Source of the DNA: Candidatus Saccharimonadota bacterium
GTDB lineage: Bacteria; Patescibacteriota; Saccharimonadia; Saccharimonadales; Saccharimonadaceae
Length of the DNA stretch: 64,000 nt
Direction: 5' to 3'
Assembly (NCBI GenBank): GCA_009777315.1
Contig: WRMD01000003.1
Span: 1 to 64,000, forward strand
The notes under the pieces were generated by a model. That model saw only the letters and a list, made by a program, of their open reading frames with translations, ran no database searches and was not told the DNA's origin. Shown in pieces: positions 56,183 to 64,000 of this stretch; the first letter of the stretch is position 1; every line of letters begins with the position of its first letter. The position numbers and the translations under genes are program-made.

Positions 56183-57018
56183 TGGACGGACTGAATTACG
56201 ATGATATTGAGAAGATGCTGGCGAGCCAACAGTGGCGGGCGCGGCGTGCGGCTGAACGACCGCAAGGGCGCTATTTAGACGTAGTGCGTCCGGGCGGGGA
56301 GATGAAGCGACAGAAGCCAACGGCTAAGCCGGTAGCGAAGAAGCAGGTTGGGCAGGTGACGTCCGTGAAGCCTGCACCAGCCAAGACGTCAACGGCGGTG
56401 GTGATGACAGAGACGACGGTAGCGGTGATTCCTGATGAGGAGCTGAGCGCGGTGACGACAGGTGAAGAGGGGGGCGTGAAGGGCGGTCGAGATGAGGTTG
56501 ACGATGCGGCTGATTTGCTGGAGAAGCTGATTATTGAAGAGGAAGACACGCCGACTGAGCAGGATGTGACGGAGACGTTTTTGGGGGATACGCCGAATCC
56601 GTTTTTGCCGGATGCGATTGAGCGGGTCGAGAAGCGGCCTCTAAGTCGCGATATACGGGATGGTGCATCGACGGCGCCGATGATTGTCGGATCGAGAGCG
56701 GCGGCAAGCGGGGCAAAACCAATAGTTGGTCCGAAACCGATGGCAAAGAAGCCGCAAGCGCAGCCGGAGAAGTCGCGTCTTAGGGCGATTTATGCCAAAG
56801 ATAAGGTGTCGGATGCGTTGACGAAAGAGGTGTCGATCAAGGATGGCGGTGACGTTATGCTGGAGCGGGAGGTGGAGATCGCGCTTTCGAAGAAGCCGGC
56901 GAAGAAATTGAACCGTCAGAATGCCGGGAATAGGAACTTACTGATTTTTTGCGTGGGTCTGATAATAGTATTTGGGGCAGTAGCGCTAGGCCTTGGGTAT
57001 TATTTGTTTATCAAATAG
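56182..57018 (+). CDS. Hypothetical protein with disordered body and C-terminal membrane anchor
   Basis: 278 residues. Low-complexity Pro/Lys/Thr/Val-rich and acidic regions (KPVAKKQVGQVTSVKPAPAK; EKLIIEEEDTPTEQDVTETF) are followed by a more ordered basic stretch (RLRAIYAKDKVSDALTKEVS) and a final transmembrane helix (LLIFCVGLIIVFGAVALGLG). Tail-anchored, with the body in the cytoplasm. Coupled to tpiA by a 1-nt overlap. No family recognised. Confidence 0.72.
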   Translation: MDGLNYDDIEKMLASQQWRARRAAERPQGRYLDVVRPGGEMKRQKPTAKPVAKKQVGQVTSVKPAPAKTSTAVVMTETTVAVIPDEELSAVTTGEEGGVKGGRDEVDDAADLLEKLIIEEEDTPTEQDVTETFLGDTPNPFLPDAIERVEKRPLSRDIRDGASTAPMIVGSRAAASGAKPIVGPKPMAKKPQAQPEKSRLRAIYAKDKVSDALTKEVSIKDGGDVMLEREVEIALSKKPAKKLNRQNAGNRNLLIFCVGLIIVFGAVALGLGYYLFIK

Positions 57019-57038
57019 ACCGCTTTAGGGGCGGTCTA
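57016..57038 (+). terminator. Hairpin at the end of the tpiA operon
   Basis: TAGACCGC-TTTAGGG-GCGGTCTA includes the stop codon of the upstream gene. Weak T tract. Confidence 0.6.
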
Positions 57039-57073
57039 GTTGATCTCTCGCTACAACAGCTTGGTCAGGCAGT

Positions 57074-57664
57074 TTAGTTGGCGGTTACGAGTAGAGTAAT
57101 GCTGTTGCTATAAACACCGGTGGGTACGAACCCAGCCCATACGCCGATCTGGATAGGGAAGTCGAAGTTGCCAGATCCGGTTTCATTAGCTATGAGGTCA
57201 GGAGTCGTGGCGGCTGGGACTTGAGCGAAGGTGCCGGCGGCGAAGCTGTTGATGTTGTAGCCCCAAGAGTTCTGGGTCAGGATGGATGGGTTGGTTAGCG
57301 TGCCGGTGGAGGCAGGGATACGAGCAACGCTACTAGTTAGAGATTCGTGGATGAGAGCGCCGTCACTGGTGTCGGTGTCGATCATCGAGATAGTCATAGA
57401 CCATCCGGCTGGGTCGTTACTATTGACGTTGACGTTGACGGTGCTGGTAACTACGGTATTGAACTCAGCTGCTAGCATGGTAACCTCGATCTCGGTTGGT
57501 AGCTGGACAGTGAACTCGTCTCCGATTTCAACTGAGAGGCCGGTTGCCCCTGCTTCTGACGCGTATCCGGCTTGCGGCAACGCGATTCCGATGCTGAGGA
57601 GGAAAGCCGCGACCCATGTGATACCTACGATTTTCCACTGTTTGTTTGATTTTGTTTTAAGCAT
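57074..57664 (-). CDS. Secreted beta-rich surface protein
   Basis: 196 residues from ATG 57664 (AAGGG 5 nt upstream). Signal sequence IVGITWVAAFLLSIGIALPQ with cleavage near GYASEA. The rest is beta-rich: VTMLAAEFNTVVTSTVNVNV, LTQNSWGYNINSF and VWAGFVPTGVYSNSITLLVT. The order (VNVNV, ARIP, NSWGY, GxYSNSI) matches the front module of the 48-kb surface protein and the protein at 58625, so the three form one family, perhaps pilin-like or S-layer-like subunits. No cysteine. Confidence 0.78.
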   Translation of the reverse strand: MLKTKSNKQWKIVGITWVAAFLLSIGIALPQAGYASEAGATGLSVEIGDEFTVQLPTEIEVTMLAAEFNTVVTSTVNVNVNSNDPAGWSMTISMIDTDTSDGALIHESLTSSVARIPASTGTLTNPSILTQNSWGYNINSFAAGTFAQVPAATTPDLIANETGSGNFDFPIQIGVWAGFVPTGVYSNSITLLVTAN

Positions 57665-57714
57665 ATTCACCCTTTTTGCTTTATTTTTATTTGTTTGTTA
57701 ATGTTTATGACTTT

Positions 57715-58599
57715 TTAGCGCTTGCGGTCGAGTATGATCTTGCCGATGAGTAGTGCCAAGAGTAGACCAACTATGACGATGAGGTAGAGTGGGATGATAA
57801 AGACAACGGAGGATTCGCTAGTGGTTTTGCCGAGAAGGGTTATTTCTTGCGTGACTCGGAAGATACCGATGCCCGGCGCGCCTTCCCAGCGGATTTCGAC
57901 GTCACGTGGTCGCTCGGAGAGGACGACGTGGCTGGTTTCAATGCGGGCTCGTTCGCGGCCACCGAAGAAGTTTTCTATGGTCATGGTGCCGCTGGCCCAC
58001 TCATCGGTGTTGCCGGTGTTCTCGAGCTTGACGTGGGAGCGGATGGGGGCTCGGAAGAGTAGGGAAGGGATGCGGATACGGGTTACGCTGGCGCTACTAC
58101 GAAGGTCGCCGGTAACTGTCGCGAAGACGCGATGAGCGGCTTGACGATGAACGTCGATGGTGGCGCCTTCATCTCGCATGGTGGCCAGGATGACTGCTCG
58201 TTGCGCACCGCCCGGGGCGTTGGTTGGGACGTTGATGTTGTATTTGACTTGGACATATTCGTCGGGCTGTAAGGTCCATTCCGTCCCGTTATCAAAGGTG
58301 ATCCAGTTGGCTAGTAGCGTCTGACTGCTCTTAGCCGCATCACCGAAGATGTCGGAATAGTCGGGAACGTTGACGTCTACAGCCTCAGCTCGGACGTCGA
58401 AAGTTAGGGTTTGGTTGCCGTTGTTCTTGATGGTAAACTCGCCAGCGGTTTGCATGCCAGGGTCGAGAGTAAATCGTGATTCAATCGGAGACATAAGCAG
58501 TCTTCGCCCACTTTCATTGTTGGCATACGCCACGCCCGCGCTTGCGGCAACTAATGTTACGGCCGTCAAGCATCCGAGAATCTTTGTTAGGGTTTTCAT
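57715..58599 (-). CDS. DUF916-like surface protein with C-terminal anchor
   Basis: 294 residues. A signal sequence (LGCLTAVTLVAASAGVAYAN) is followed by Ig-like beta domains (FTIKNNGNQTLTFDVRAEAV; DEYVQVKYNINVPTNAPGGA; LENTGNTDEWASGTMTIENF) and a C-terminal transmembrane helix with a basic end (IVIVGLLLALLIGKIILDRK). This layout matches DUF916/DUF3324-type proteins, which in Gram-positives partner WxL surface proteins. Lying between two secreted subunit genes on the same strand, it probably anchors or assembles them (inference). Confidence 0.8.
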   Translation of the reverse strand: MKTLTKILGCLTAVTLVAASAGVAYANNESGRRLLMSPIESRFTLDPGMQTAGEFTIKNNGNQTLTFDVRAEAVDVNVPDYSDIFGDAAKSSQTLLANWITFDNGTEWTLQPDEYVQVKYNINVPTNAPGGAQRAVILATMRDEGATIDVHRQAAHRVFATVTGDLRSSASVTRIRIPSLLFRAPIRSHVKLENTGNTDEWASGTMTIENFFGGRERARIETSHVVLSERPRDVEIRWEGAPGIGIFRVTQEITLLGKTTSESSVVFIIPLYLIVIVGLLLALLIGKIILDRKR

Positions 58600-58624
58600 G
58601 TTTATATCTCCTCAGAATCTCTAT

Positions 58625-59182
58625 TTATAGGTTATGCGCGATCGTGAAGACGACAGTGTTTGCGTATGTACCAGACTGGAGGGTCGAGTCAACATTGACA
58701 CCAAAGGTAAGGGTTTCAGTTGCCTCACCAGCAGCACCAGTTACGAAGACACCTACAGGCGTGCTTAGACCAGGAACCGGCATGTAGTTGCCAGTGGTTC
58801 GGTAGCCCCAGGTGTTAGCTGAAAGGCTGGCGCCGCCAGCAGTTGCCGGAATCGTGTTGACAGAGCTAACAGTGTTTACCAGGGCGTTGTTGTCGGTTGC
58901 AGTTGACATAGAAACGGTGAAACCGTTAGCAGCTGTCGTGCTACCAGTGATGGTGAGCGGCTGTGTCAACGTGCTGCCGATAGTAGTACCATCGAACACG
59001 AAGTTCAAGGCGGCCGGGCTGATCTCAGCGAACGTGGTTGGATCCGTGGGGTCGACAATCTCGATCGCCTCGGGGACCTCTACAGTTACCGGGATGTCTG
59101 CATACGCTGCAAGCGGCATAGCCGCGACACCCAGGCCCGCTACCACGCTAAGGGCAGCAATAGCCTTTGATATTTTTGTCAT
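58625..59182 (-). CDS. Secreted beta-rich surface protein, paralogue of 57074 gene
   Basis: 185 residues from ATG 59182 (AAGGAG 7 nt upstream). Signal sequence AIAALSVVAGLGVAAMPLAA with cleavage after AYA. The mature part has QPLTITGSTTAANGFTVSMS, SANTWGYRTTGNYMPVPGL and STLQSGTYANTVVFTIAHNL, the same TWGY and GTYANT elements as its paralogues. First gene of a three-gene surface cluster (58625, 57715, 57074). Confidence 0.78.
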   Translation of the reverse strand: MTKISKAIAALSVVAGLGVAAMPLAAYADIPVTVEVPEAIEIVDPTDPTTFAEISPAALNFVFDGTTIGSTLTQPLTITGSTTAANGFTVSMSTATDNNALVNTVSSVNTIPATAGGASLSANTWGYRTTGNYMPVPGLSTPVGVFVTGAAGEATETLTFGVNVDSTLQSGTYANTVVFTIAHNL

Positions 59183-59365
59183 AGTATCTCTCCTTATGAC
59201 TTTATTTTGTATTTGCTTTTGTAATCTTTGTTTCCACACAATTGAATTACATTCATATGGTAGCCCGGGATCGTGCTTATGTCAACTATTTATTTGGCTG
59301 GCTGTGGATAACTCTGGCTTTGACCCCAGTATTTTGGGCTTGGTTCGGAATTGCTTTAGGCGGAT

Positions 59366-60640
59366 TTAGGCGAAGGGGCTGGCGAGTTTTAGGTCGGGGT
59401 TGGCTTCGGCGATGCGGAAGAGCTCGTTGTATTTGGCGACGCGGTCGGAGCGGGAGAGAGAGCCGGTTTTGATTTGGCCACAGCCGAGGCCGACGGCGAG
59501 ATGGGCGATGGTGACGTCTTCGGTTTCGCCGGAGCGGTGGCTCATGACGACGCGGAAATTATTTTTCTGGGCGAGCTGGACGGCTTCGATGGTTTCGGTG
59601 AGAGAGCCGATTTGGTTGGGCTTGATGAGGATGGCGTTGCAGGCTCTTTCTTCGATAGCTTTTTGGAGGAGCTTGACGTTGGTAACAAGCAGGTCGTCGC
59701 CGACGATTTGGAGGTTTTGGCCGAGGCGTGCGGTGAGATCTTGCCAGCCGTTCCAGTCGGATTCGCCGAGACCGTCCTCGACGCTGATGACGCCGAATTG
59801 GTCGCGGAGGGCGGTGTACCAGTTGATGAGGTCGGAGTTGGATTTGTGTTCGCCGGAAGTTTTGAGGAGGTAGTTGCCGTCTTTGTCATAGAACTCGCTG
59901 GCAGCTACGTCCATGCCGAGGCCGAAATCTTTACCGACTTGGTAGCCGGCGGCCTTAATGGCTTCGGTAATCATTTCGAGGGGTTCGTTGTTGCCGTTTT
60001 TGACGCGGGGGCCGTAGCCGCCTTCGTCACCGGTGAGGGTGGCGTAGCCGTGATCGGCGATGACTTTTTTGAGGGCGTGGAAGACTTCGGCGCCCATCTG
60101 GACGGCTTGGAAGATGTCTTTGGCGCCTACCGGAATGACCATGTATTCTTGAAAGTCAGTGCCCCAGTCGGCGTGGGCGCCGCCGTTGACGAGGTTCATC
60201 ATCGGGAGGGGGAGAGTTTGGGTTTTGGTGCCGGAGAGCTCAGCGATATATTGGTGGAAGGCTTGGTTGCGACCCGCGGCTGTGGCTTTGGCGGCAGCGA
60301 GACTGACGGCGAGAATGGCGTTAGCGCCAAGGCGGGCTTTGTTTTCGGTGCCGTCTAGGTCGATCATGATTTTGTCGAGTTCGGCTTGTTTGCTGGCGTC
60401 TTTGCCGACGATGGCGGGGGCGATTTCTCTCGTGATGTTGTGGACGGCTTTTAGGACGCCCTTGCCGCCGTAAGCCTTCTCGCCGTCGCGGAGCTCGAGT
60501 GCTTCGCCGGAGCCGGTGGATGCGCCACTGGGCACGGCTGCCCTTCCCCACGCGCCGTTAGTTAATAGAACATCTGCCTCAACTGTCGGATTGCCGCGTG
60601 AATCCAACACCTGCCTGGCTATAACTCCCTGTATTTCCAT
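59366..60640 (-). CDS. eno: Enolase
   Basis: 424 residues. Signature elements: ARQVLDSRGNPTVEADVLL, AVPSGASTGSGEALELRDGE, PMMNLVNGGAHADWGTDFQE, GDEGGYGPRV, VISVEDGLGESDW, GDDLLVTN, ILIKPNQIGSLTETIEAVQL and VMSHRSGETEDVTIAHLAVG. Converts 2-phosphoglycerate to phosphoenolpyruvate. A TAAGAT box lies 6 nt before the ATG, so the mRNA is probably leaderless. Confidence 0.98.
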   Translation of the reverse strand: MEIQGVIARQVLDSRGNPTVEADVLLTNGAWGRAAVPSGASTGSGEALELRDGEKAYGGKGVLKAVHNITREIAPAIVGKDASKQAELDKIMIDLDGTENKARLGANAILAVSLAAAKATAAGRNQAFHQYIAELSGTKTQTLPLPMMNLVNGGAHADWGTDFQEYMVIPVGAKDIFQAVQMGAEVFHALKKVIADHGYATLTGDEGGYGPRVKNGNNEPLEMITEAIKAAGYQVGKDFGLGMDVAASEFYDKDGNYLLKTSGEHKSNSDLINWYTALRDQFGVISVEDGLGESDWNGWQDLTARLGQNLQIVGDDLLVTNVKLLQKAIEERACNAILIKPNQIGSLTETIEAVQLAQKNNFRVVMSHRSGETEDVTIAHLAVGLGCGQIKTGSLSRSDRVAKYNELFRIAEANPDLKLASPFA

Positions 60641-60810
60641 AAGGTAATCTTAGCAAAATAACTTGACATAAGCAAGATGAACAGATAGAATAAGGGTAGC
60701 TGATACTCCTGCGGGGTTCTGCGGTAACGTAGAGTCGTGTGGAGAAAACAAACAGCAGATTAAAACAAAATACGTGCCCCTAAGTCAAAGGGTGAGCGGT
60801 GTATCAGATA

Positions 60811-60942
60811 AGAAAGAGCGGCCTGTGGCCGCTCTTTCGGTAGCCCACCCATTTAGCGAATTTCTGCGTCAGGCTTTTTGTTGCTCAGATTTTTCTTGTA
60901 TTTTATTTGAGGGGGTTAGGTCTTTGGGTATAATTCTCTCTA
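60811..60942 (-). ncRNA. Putative small RNA with strong promoter and terminator
   Basis: On the minus strand TTGACT (60977-60972), 17 bp, TATACT gives a near-consensus promoter, identical over its length (TTGACTTTTCATCCCGCTTG) to that in the centre of cassette pair D. About 130 nt after the expected start lies AAGAGCGGCC-ACA-GGCCGCTCTTTC, an intrinsic terminator. No ORF with a start signal lies between. Expected to yield an abundant RNA; class not recognised. The rest of 60641-61089 shows nothing further. Confidence 0.6.
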
Positions 60943-60948
60943 TTGTAC

Positions 60949-60977
60949 AGTATAGCACAAGCGGGATGAAAAGTCAA
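60949..60977 (-). promoter_or_regulatory. Near-consensus promoter of the small RNA
   Basis: TTGACT-N17-TATACT on the minus strand. Shared almost base for base with the promoters inside cassette pairs D and F. Confidence 0.8.
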
Positions 60978-61089
60978 TAGAGGTTGTACCCGGATGAGAG
61001 ATAACTGGGGTGCGAGCTGTGGATAACGTATGGATAAACTATGGAAAACTGCGGAAAACCGTGGAGACGTGAAGAAGAGTTAAGAGGGG

Positions 61090-62850
61090 TTAGGGGGTGC
61101 GGAGGCGGGGTTCGGTGTTGACGGCGAATTGAGGGATGTTGTTGAAGCGGTTCCAGCGGGTGACGAAGGTGGTGTGGTCGGGGAAGGTGCGGACGTTCGG
61201 GTTGACGACGTAGAAGAGGCTGGAGCGATAGAGACCGATGCTGGGGAGTTCGGTGGCCCAGACTCTGAGGAAATCATTGTAGCGGTCGCGGCGAGTGATG
61301 AGGTTGGTGGTGGCGTTGGCGGAGGCGAGGATGGAGTCGACGGTGGGGTTGTTGAAGTTGGAGAAGTTGAGGCCGACGCCGTTGCCTTGAGATGAGTGGT
61401 AGAAAGGCTGCATGTCGGGGTCGGAGCCCATGGCGATGTTGTAGATGAGGACGTCGTAGAGGCGGGGGATGAGGCGGTCGCGGGTGAAGGCTTGGCTGTC
61501 GGTGTAGATGTGGAGGTCAACGGTGACGCCGAAGCTTTCCCATTGACGGGCGAGATCGGTGGCGGCGGCGCTGAGGCCGCCCTCGTCGAGGGTGACCATG
61601 GTGACAGTGAGGGGGTCTTCGCTGGCTGAGCTATACCAGAGGCGGTCGCGAGCAAAGCCGGCGTTTTCGAGGTATTCTTCAGCGGCGAAGAGATCGTAGG
61701 TGGGGACTTCAGGGAAATCGAGGGCCATTTGGGTGGGGAGGATGGGGTAGCCCAGGGTTATTTGAGCGCTGGTGGCTTGGATGATGAGGGATTTGTTGGT
61801 CATGTAGGCGAGGGCGCGGCGGATGTCGCGGTTGTTTAGCGGGGCTTGGGCGGTGTTGAAGAAGGCGAAGACGCCTTCGTTGAGGGGGGCTTGGCGGATG
61901 TGGAGGCGGTTGGGTAGGTCGGTGACGTGGGGGTGGCCGAGCTCGGCGGTGGCGGTAACGCGGCCTTGATAGATGGCGTTTTGGATGTCGCCGTGAGAAG
62001 TAAAGGCGTGGATAAGGAAGCTGTTGAGGAAGGGGGCGCCGCGGTGATAACGGGGGTTGGCGGAGAGGTGAACGATGGCGTCGGCAGTGCCGGCGGTGCG
62101 CTGGATGGAGCTGAAGGTGAAGGGGCCGGAGCCGATGGGGTTGCCGTTAAAGGCGGCTTCAAGGAGGTTGGTTTTGGGTGCCTGGTCGAGGGCGTGTTTG
62201 GGGAGGATCTCGAAGATGAGATGCTCGGGGAAGGCGGCGGTGCCGGAGCGGAGGGTGAATTCGACAGTGTAGTCGTCGATTTTTGCGACCTCGGTACCGG
62301 CCCAACCGGAGGCGCCGATGGCGCGGACTTCGGGGTCCTGGATCATTTGGATAGTGAAAACGACATCGTCGGCGGTGAGAGGGTGGCCGTCGTGGAAGTA
62401 GATGCCTTCGCGGAGGGTGACAGTCCAGATGTTGGCGGAATCGTTGCTGGTCCAGCCGGAGGCGACGTCGCCGCGGATGTTGCCGGAATCGTCGTAGAAT
62501 AATAGCGTGGAATAGATGAGGCGGGCGATGGTGCGTTCGGAGTTGGTAGTGGCGAACCAGGGAATGGTGGTGCGGATTTCGCCGAGGGTAGCTTCGGCGA
62601 AGGTGCCGCCGGGGACGAAAGCGTTGGTTTGGAAGCCGGCGCGAGACCAAGTGAGTTGAAGGCTGCCGGCGCCGAGGAGGACGGCGAGGAGGAGGAACCA
62701 GACGACGACTTGGAGGCGGACGAGATGGAGGCCGCGAATGCTTTTGATGAAGTGGCGAACGAAATGGCGCCAGACGCTGACGGAAGCTTCGCCGACGTTT
62801 TCTTGCAGGTCGTCGAGGGCTCGTTTGGTTTTTTTAGAAAAAAGTTTCAT
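61090..62850 (-). CDS. ABC transporter substrate-binding protein, oligopeptide type (family 5)
   Basis: 586 residues. Instead of a lipoprotein signal it has a charged N-terminus of about 45 residues and a transmembrane helix (LQVVVWFLLLAVLLGAGSLQ). The SBP family 5 domain follows: RLIYSTLLFYDDSGNIRGDV, WTVTLREGIYFHDGHPLTAD, DVVFTIQMIQDPEVRA, NRDIRRALAYMTNKSLIIQA and YDVLIYNIAMGSDPDMQPFY. It should capture peptides outside the cell for import, expected in an amino-acid-auxotrophic episymbiont. Transport partners are not in the window. Confidence 0.93.
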   Translation of the reverse strand: MKLFSKKTKRALDDLQENVGEASVSVWRHFVRHFIKSIRGLHLVRLQVVVWFLLLAVLLGAGSLQLTWSRAGFQTNAFVPGGTFAEATLGEIRTTIPWFATTNSERTIARLIYSTLLFYDDSGNIRGDVASGWTSNDSANIWTVTLREGIYFHDGHPLTADDVVFTIQMIQDPEVRAIGASGWAGTEVAKIDDYTVEFTLRSGTAAFPEHLIFEILPKHALDQAPKTNLLEAAFNGNPIGSGPFTFSSIQRTAGTADAIVHLSANPRYHRGAPFLNSFLIHAFTSHGDIQNAIYQGRVTATAELGHPHVTDLPNRLHIRQAPLNEGVFAFFNTAQAPLNNRDIRRALAYMTNKSLIIQATSAQITLGYPILPTQMALDFPEVPTYDLFAAEEYLENAGFARDRLWYSSASEDPLTVTMVTLDEGGLSAAATDLARQWESFGVTVDLHIYTDSQAFTRDRLIPRLYDVLIYNIAMGSDPDMQPFYHSSQGNGVGLNFSNFNNPTVDSILASANATTNLITRRDRYNDFLRVWATELPSIGLYRSSLFYVVNPNVRTFPDHTTFVTRWNRFNNIPQFAVNTEPRLRTP

Positions 62851-62865
62851 AATCTTTGTTCATCC

Positions 62866-63087
62866 CTAGGCTGGCAGGAAGAAACCTGCCAGGATGGACA
62901 GGACAAAGACGACAGCCACCACTACCGTTACGTTAAAAATGCTCTTTTCGAGGCCGCGACGAGTAGTGATAAGCTCGCTACTGCTACCGAAACCGGCACC
63001 GAGACTGGCGCCGCGCTGTTGCAATAGAACCAACAGGATTAGGAGGACGGCTGAAATCATCATCAACCACTGTAAGAACTCGCTCAT
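62866..63087 (-). CDS. secG: Preprotein translocase subunit SecG
   Basis: 73 residues: two transmembrane helices (LMMISAVLLILLVLLQQRGA and VTVVVAVVFVLSILAGFFL) around the conserved loop GASLGAGFGSSSELITTRRG. Accessory subunit of the SecYEG channel. It lies 15 nt ahead of the peptide-binding protein gene and is probably co-transcribed with it. Confidence 0.94.
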   Translation of the reverse strand: MSEFLQWLMMISAVLLILLVLLQQRGASLGAGFGSSSELITTRRGLEKSIFNVTVVVAVVFVLSILAGFFLPA

Positions 63088-63118
63088 ATATCTGTATTAT
63101 ACATGGTATAATGAGGAA

Positions 63119-64000
63119 ATGGAAGAGGGAGAGCAGGCGCCGGGATTTCGGCAGGGGTTTCGGGAGGCGTTTTTGCGTTCGCGGGGGCGGATTTGGTCGA
63201 AGAAGGGCGTGAAGCAGAACCCGAGCGTGCACCGGTCGTTTCGGCAGACGAAGCTGTATGAGGTGTATGAGCCGCCGGTTTACCATTATGGCTGGGCGAT
63301 TATTGATACCTTGCGGATGATTTTTAAGCATAAAAGGGTGTTTCTCGGGATGATATTGATAGCGGGTGTGGCGTCGGTCGTGTTGGTTGGGCTGATGAAT
63401 CAGGATCGGTATTCAGAGGTGACGTCTAGCTTGGATGATTTTGGAGAAGAGTTTGCTGAGGGGCAGTTTGGTGCGGTGGCGCGGGCGGGGGCGGTGTTCG
63501 TGACGACGCTAGCGACAGGCGGGTTGAATCAAGCGCCGACGGCGGAACAGCAATTGCTGAACGTGTTTTTGATGGTCTTGGTGTTTTTGGCGACGATATG
63601 GGCGATGCGACAATTGCTGTTAGGGCGGAAAATCCGGCTGAGAGATGCGCTATATAATGCATTTGGGCCGCTGGTGCCGACATTGTTGGTGCTGTTAGTG
63701 GCGCTGGTGCAGGCGATACCGATATTTATCTTTTTGATTATTTTCTCGGCGGCGACGGAAACTGGTTTCTTGGGTAATCCGTTTCACGCGCTCTTGTTTT
63801 GGCTGTTTTCGGTGGGGTTGATACTGCTGAGCCTGAGCTTTTTGGTGCCGACGGTGGTGGCTTTAGTGGCGGTGACGGCGCCGGGGCTGTACCCCTTGCA
63901 GGCACTATCGAACGCGGATGATTTGATGCGAGGGCGGAGGGTGCAGTTCTTGTTTCATCTGTTTTGGGGGTTGGTGGCGCTTGTAGTGATGTGGGCGGGG
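63119..64000 (+). CDS. Polytopic membrane protein (partial, continues beyond window)
   Basis: Open from ATG 63119, which lies 6 nt after TATAAT, to the window end (294 codons). The N-terminal 70 residues are cytoplasmic and basic (FRQGFREAFLRSRGRIWSKK; HRSFRQTKLYEVYEPPVYHY). At least five transmembrane helices follow (FLGMILIAGVASVVLVGLM; FLMVLVFLATIWAMRQLLL; LVPTLLVLLVALVQAIPIFI; LLFWLFSVGLILLSLSFLVP). The downstream stretch VTAPGLYPLQALSNADDLMR resembles the glycerophosphodiester-type or DUF975-like membrane families, without certainty. Confidence 0.75.
   Translation, partial: MEEGEQAPGFRQGFREAFLRSRGRIWSKKGVKQNPSVHRSFRQTKLYEVYEPPVYHYGWAIIDTLRMIFKHKRVFLGMILIAGVASVVLVGLMNQDRYSEVTSSLDDFGEEFAEGQFGAVARAGAVFVTTLATGGLNQAPTAEQQLLNVFLMVLVFLATIWAMRQLLLGRKIRLRDALYNAFGPLVPTLLVLLVALVQAIPIFIFLIIFSAATETGFLGNPFHALLFWLFSVGLILLSLSFLVPTVVALVAVTAPGLYPLQALSNADDLMRGRRVQFLFHLFWGLVALVVMWAG

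Overview
The window looks like a chromosomal segment of a Saccharibacteria (TM7) / Patescibacteria-type bacterium. The evidence is reduced core genes (DNA polymerase I without a recognisable proofreading site, threonyl-tRNA synthetase without its TGS domain, a short MiaA), a single-chain glycyl-tRNA synthetase, type IV secretion/pilin-like genes, and many promoters whose -10 box lies only 5-7 nt upstream of the start codon. UGA is used as a stop. No rRNA, CRISPR array, transposase, integrase or reverse transcriptase was found.

Layout. 1-8.9 kb: VirB6-like membrane protein (cut by the window edge), HIT hydrolase, membrane-anchored ClpC-like AAA+ protein, RRM protein, thioredoxin-like and VTT membrane proteins. 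9-10.3 kb: two tRNA-Val genes among repeat cassettes. 10.4-13.5 kb: thrS behind a threonine-rich leader peptide and hairpin, a DUF218 protein, a structured RNA and a VirB2-like pilin. 13.7-16.3 kb: NERD protein and a PadR/DUF1700/DUF4097 operon. 17-24.6 kb: miaA, wHTH regulator, MBL protein, rpmB, M50 protease, Nudix-RNase HI fusion, rnpB and infC-rpmI-rplT. 24.7-35 kb: comM, AEC transporter, tRNA-Leu, HD-GYP, spermidine-synthase-like protein, nusA and an FAD oxidase. 36-47.9 kb: glyQS, a Doc toxin pair, Sua5, Nudix, polA-mutM-holA and rpsT. 48-51.4 kb: a FISUMP-domain surface protein and a Fic protein. 51.6-64 kb: tRNA-Arg, ftsK, a sugar transferase, tpiA, three secreted surface-type proteins, eno, an oligopeptide-binding protein and secG.

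The most striking content is a dispersed family of 16 intact and 2 decayed cassettes, each about 205-218 bp, lying between ordinary genes. Each encodes, without its own start signals, the C-terminal roughly 65 residues of a FISUMP-type surface domain. Each opens with a shared 14-bp sequence encoding FATV and closes with a near-invariant sequence that covers LRCVYP, the stop codon and a G-rich tail past the stop. Interiors are all different. Most cassettes form head-to-head pairs, so the unit has terminal inverted repeats and a central palindrome (often ACTTTATAAAGT). One long gene of the same family (48.05-49.94 kb) carries a run of 10 G between its only plausible start codon and its signal sequence. 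With 10 G it is out of frame; with 8 or 11 G it encodes a 630-631 residue secreted protein. I infer a two-layer surface-variation system: on/off switching by the G run, and a reservoir of silent C-terminal cassettes. The recombination machinery and the exact recipient gene are not visible here.

Other points of interest are a family of covarying structured RNA elements, a Thr attenuator, an AUU-initiated infC, a palindromic insertion inside mutM, and a sharp strand-composition switch near 26.3-27.1 kb.
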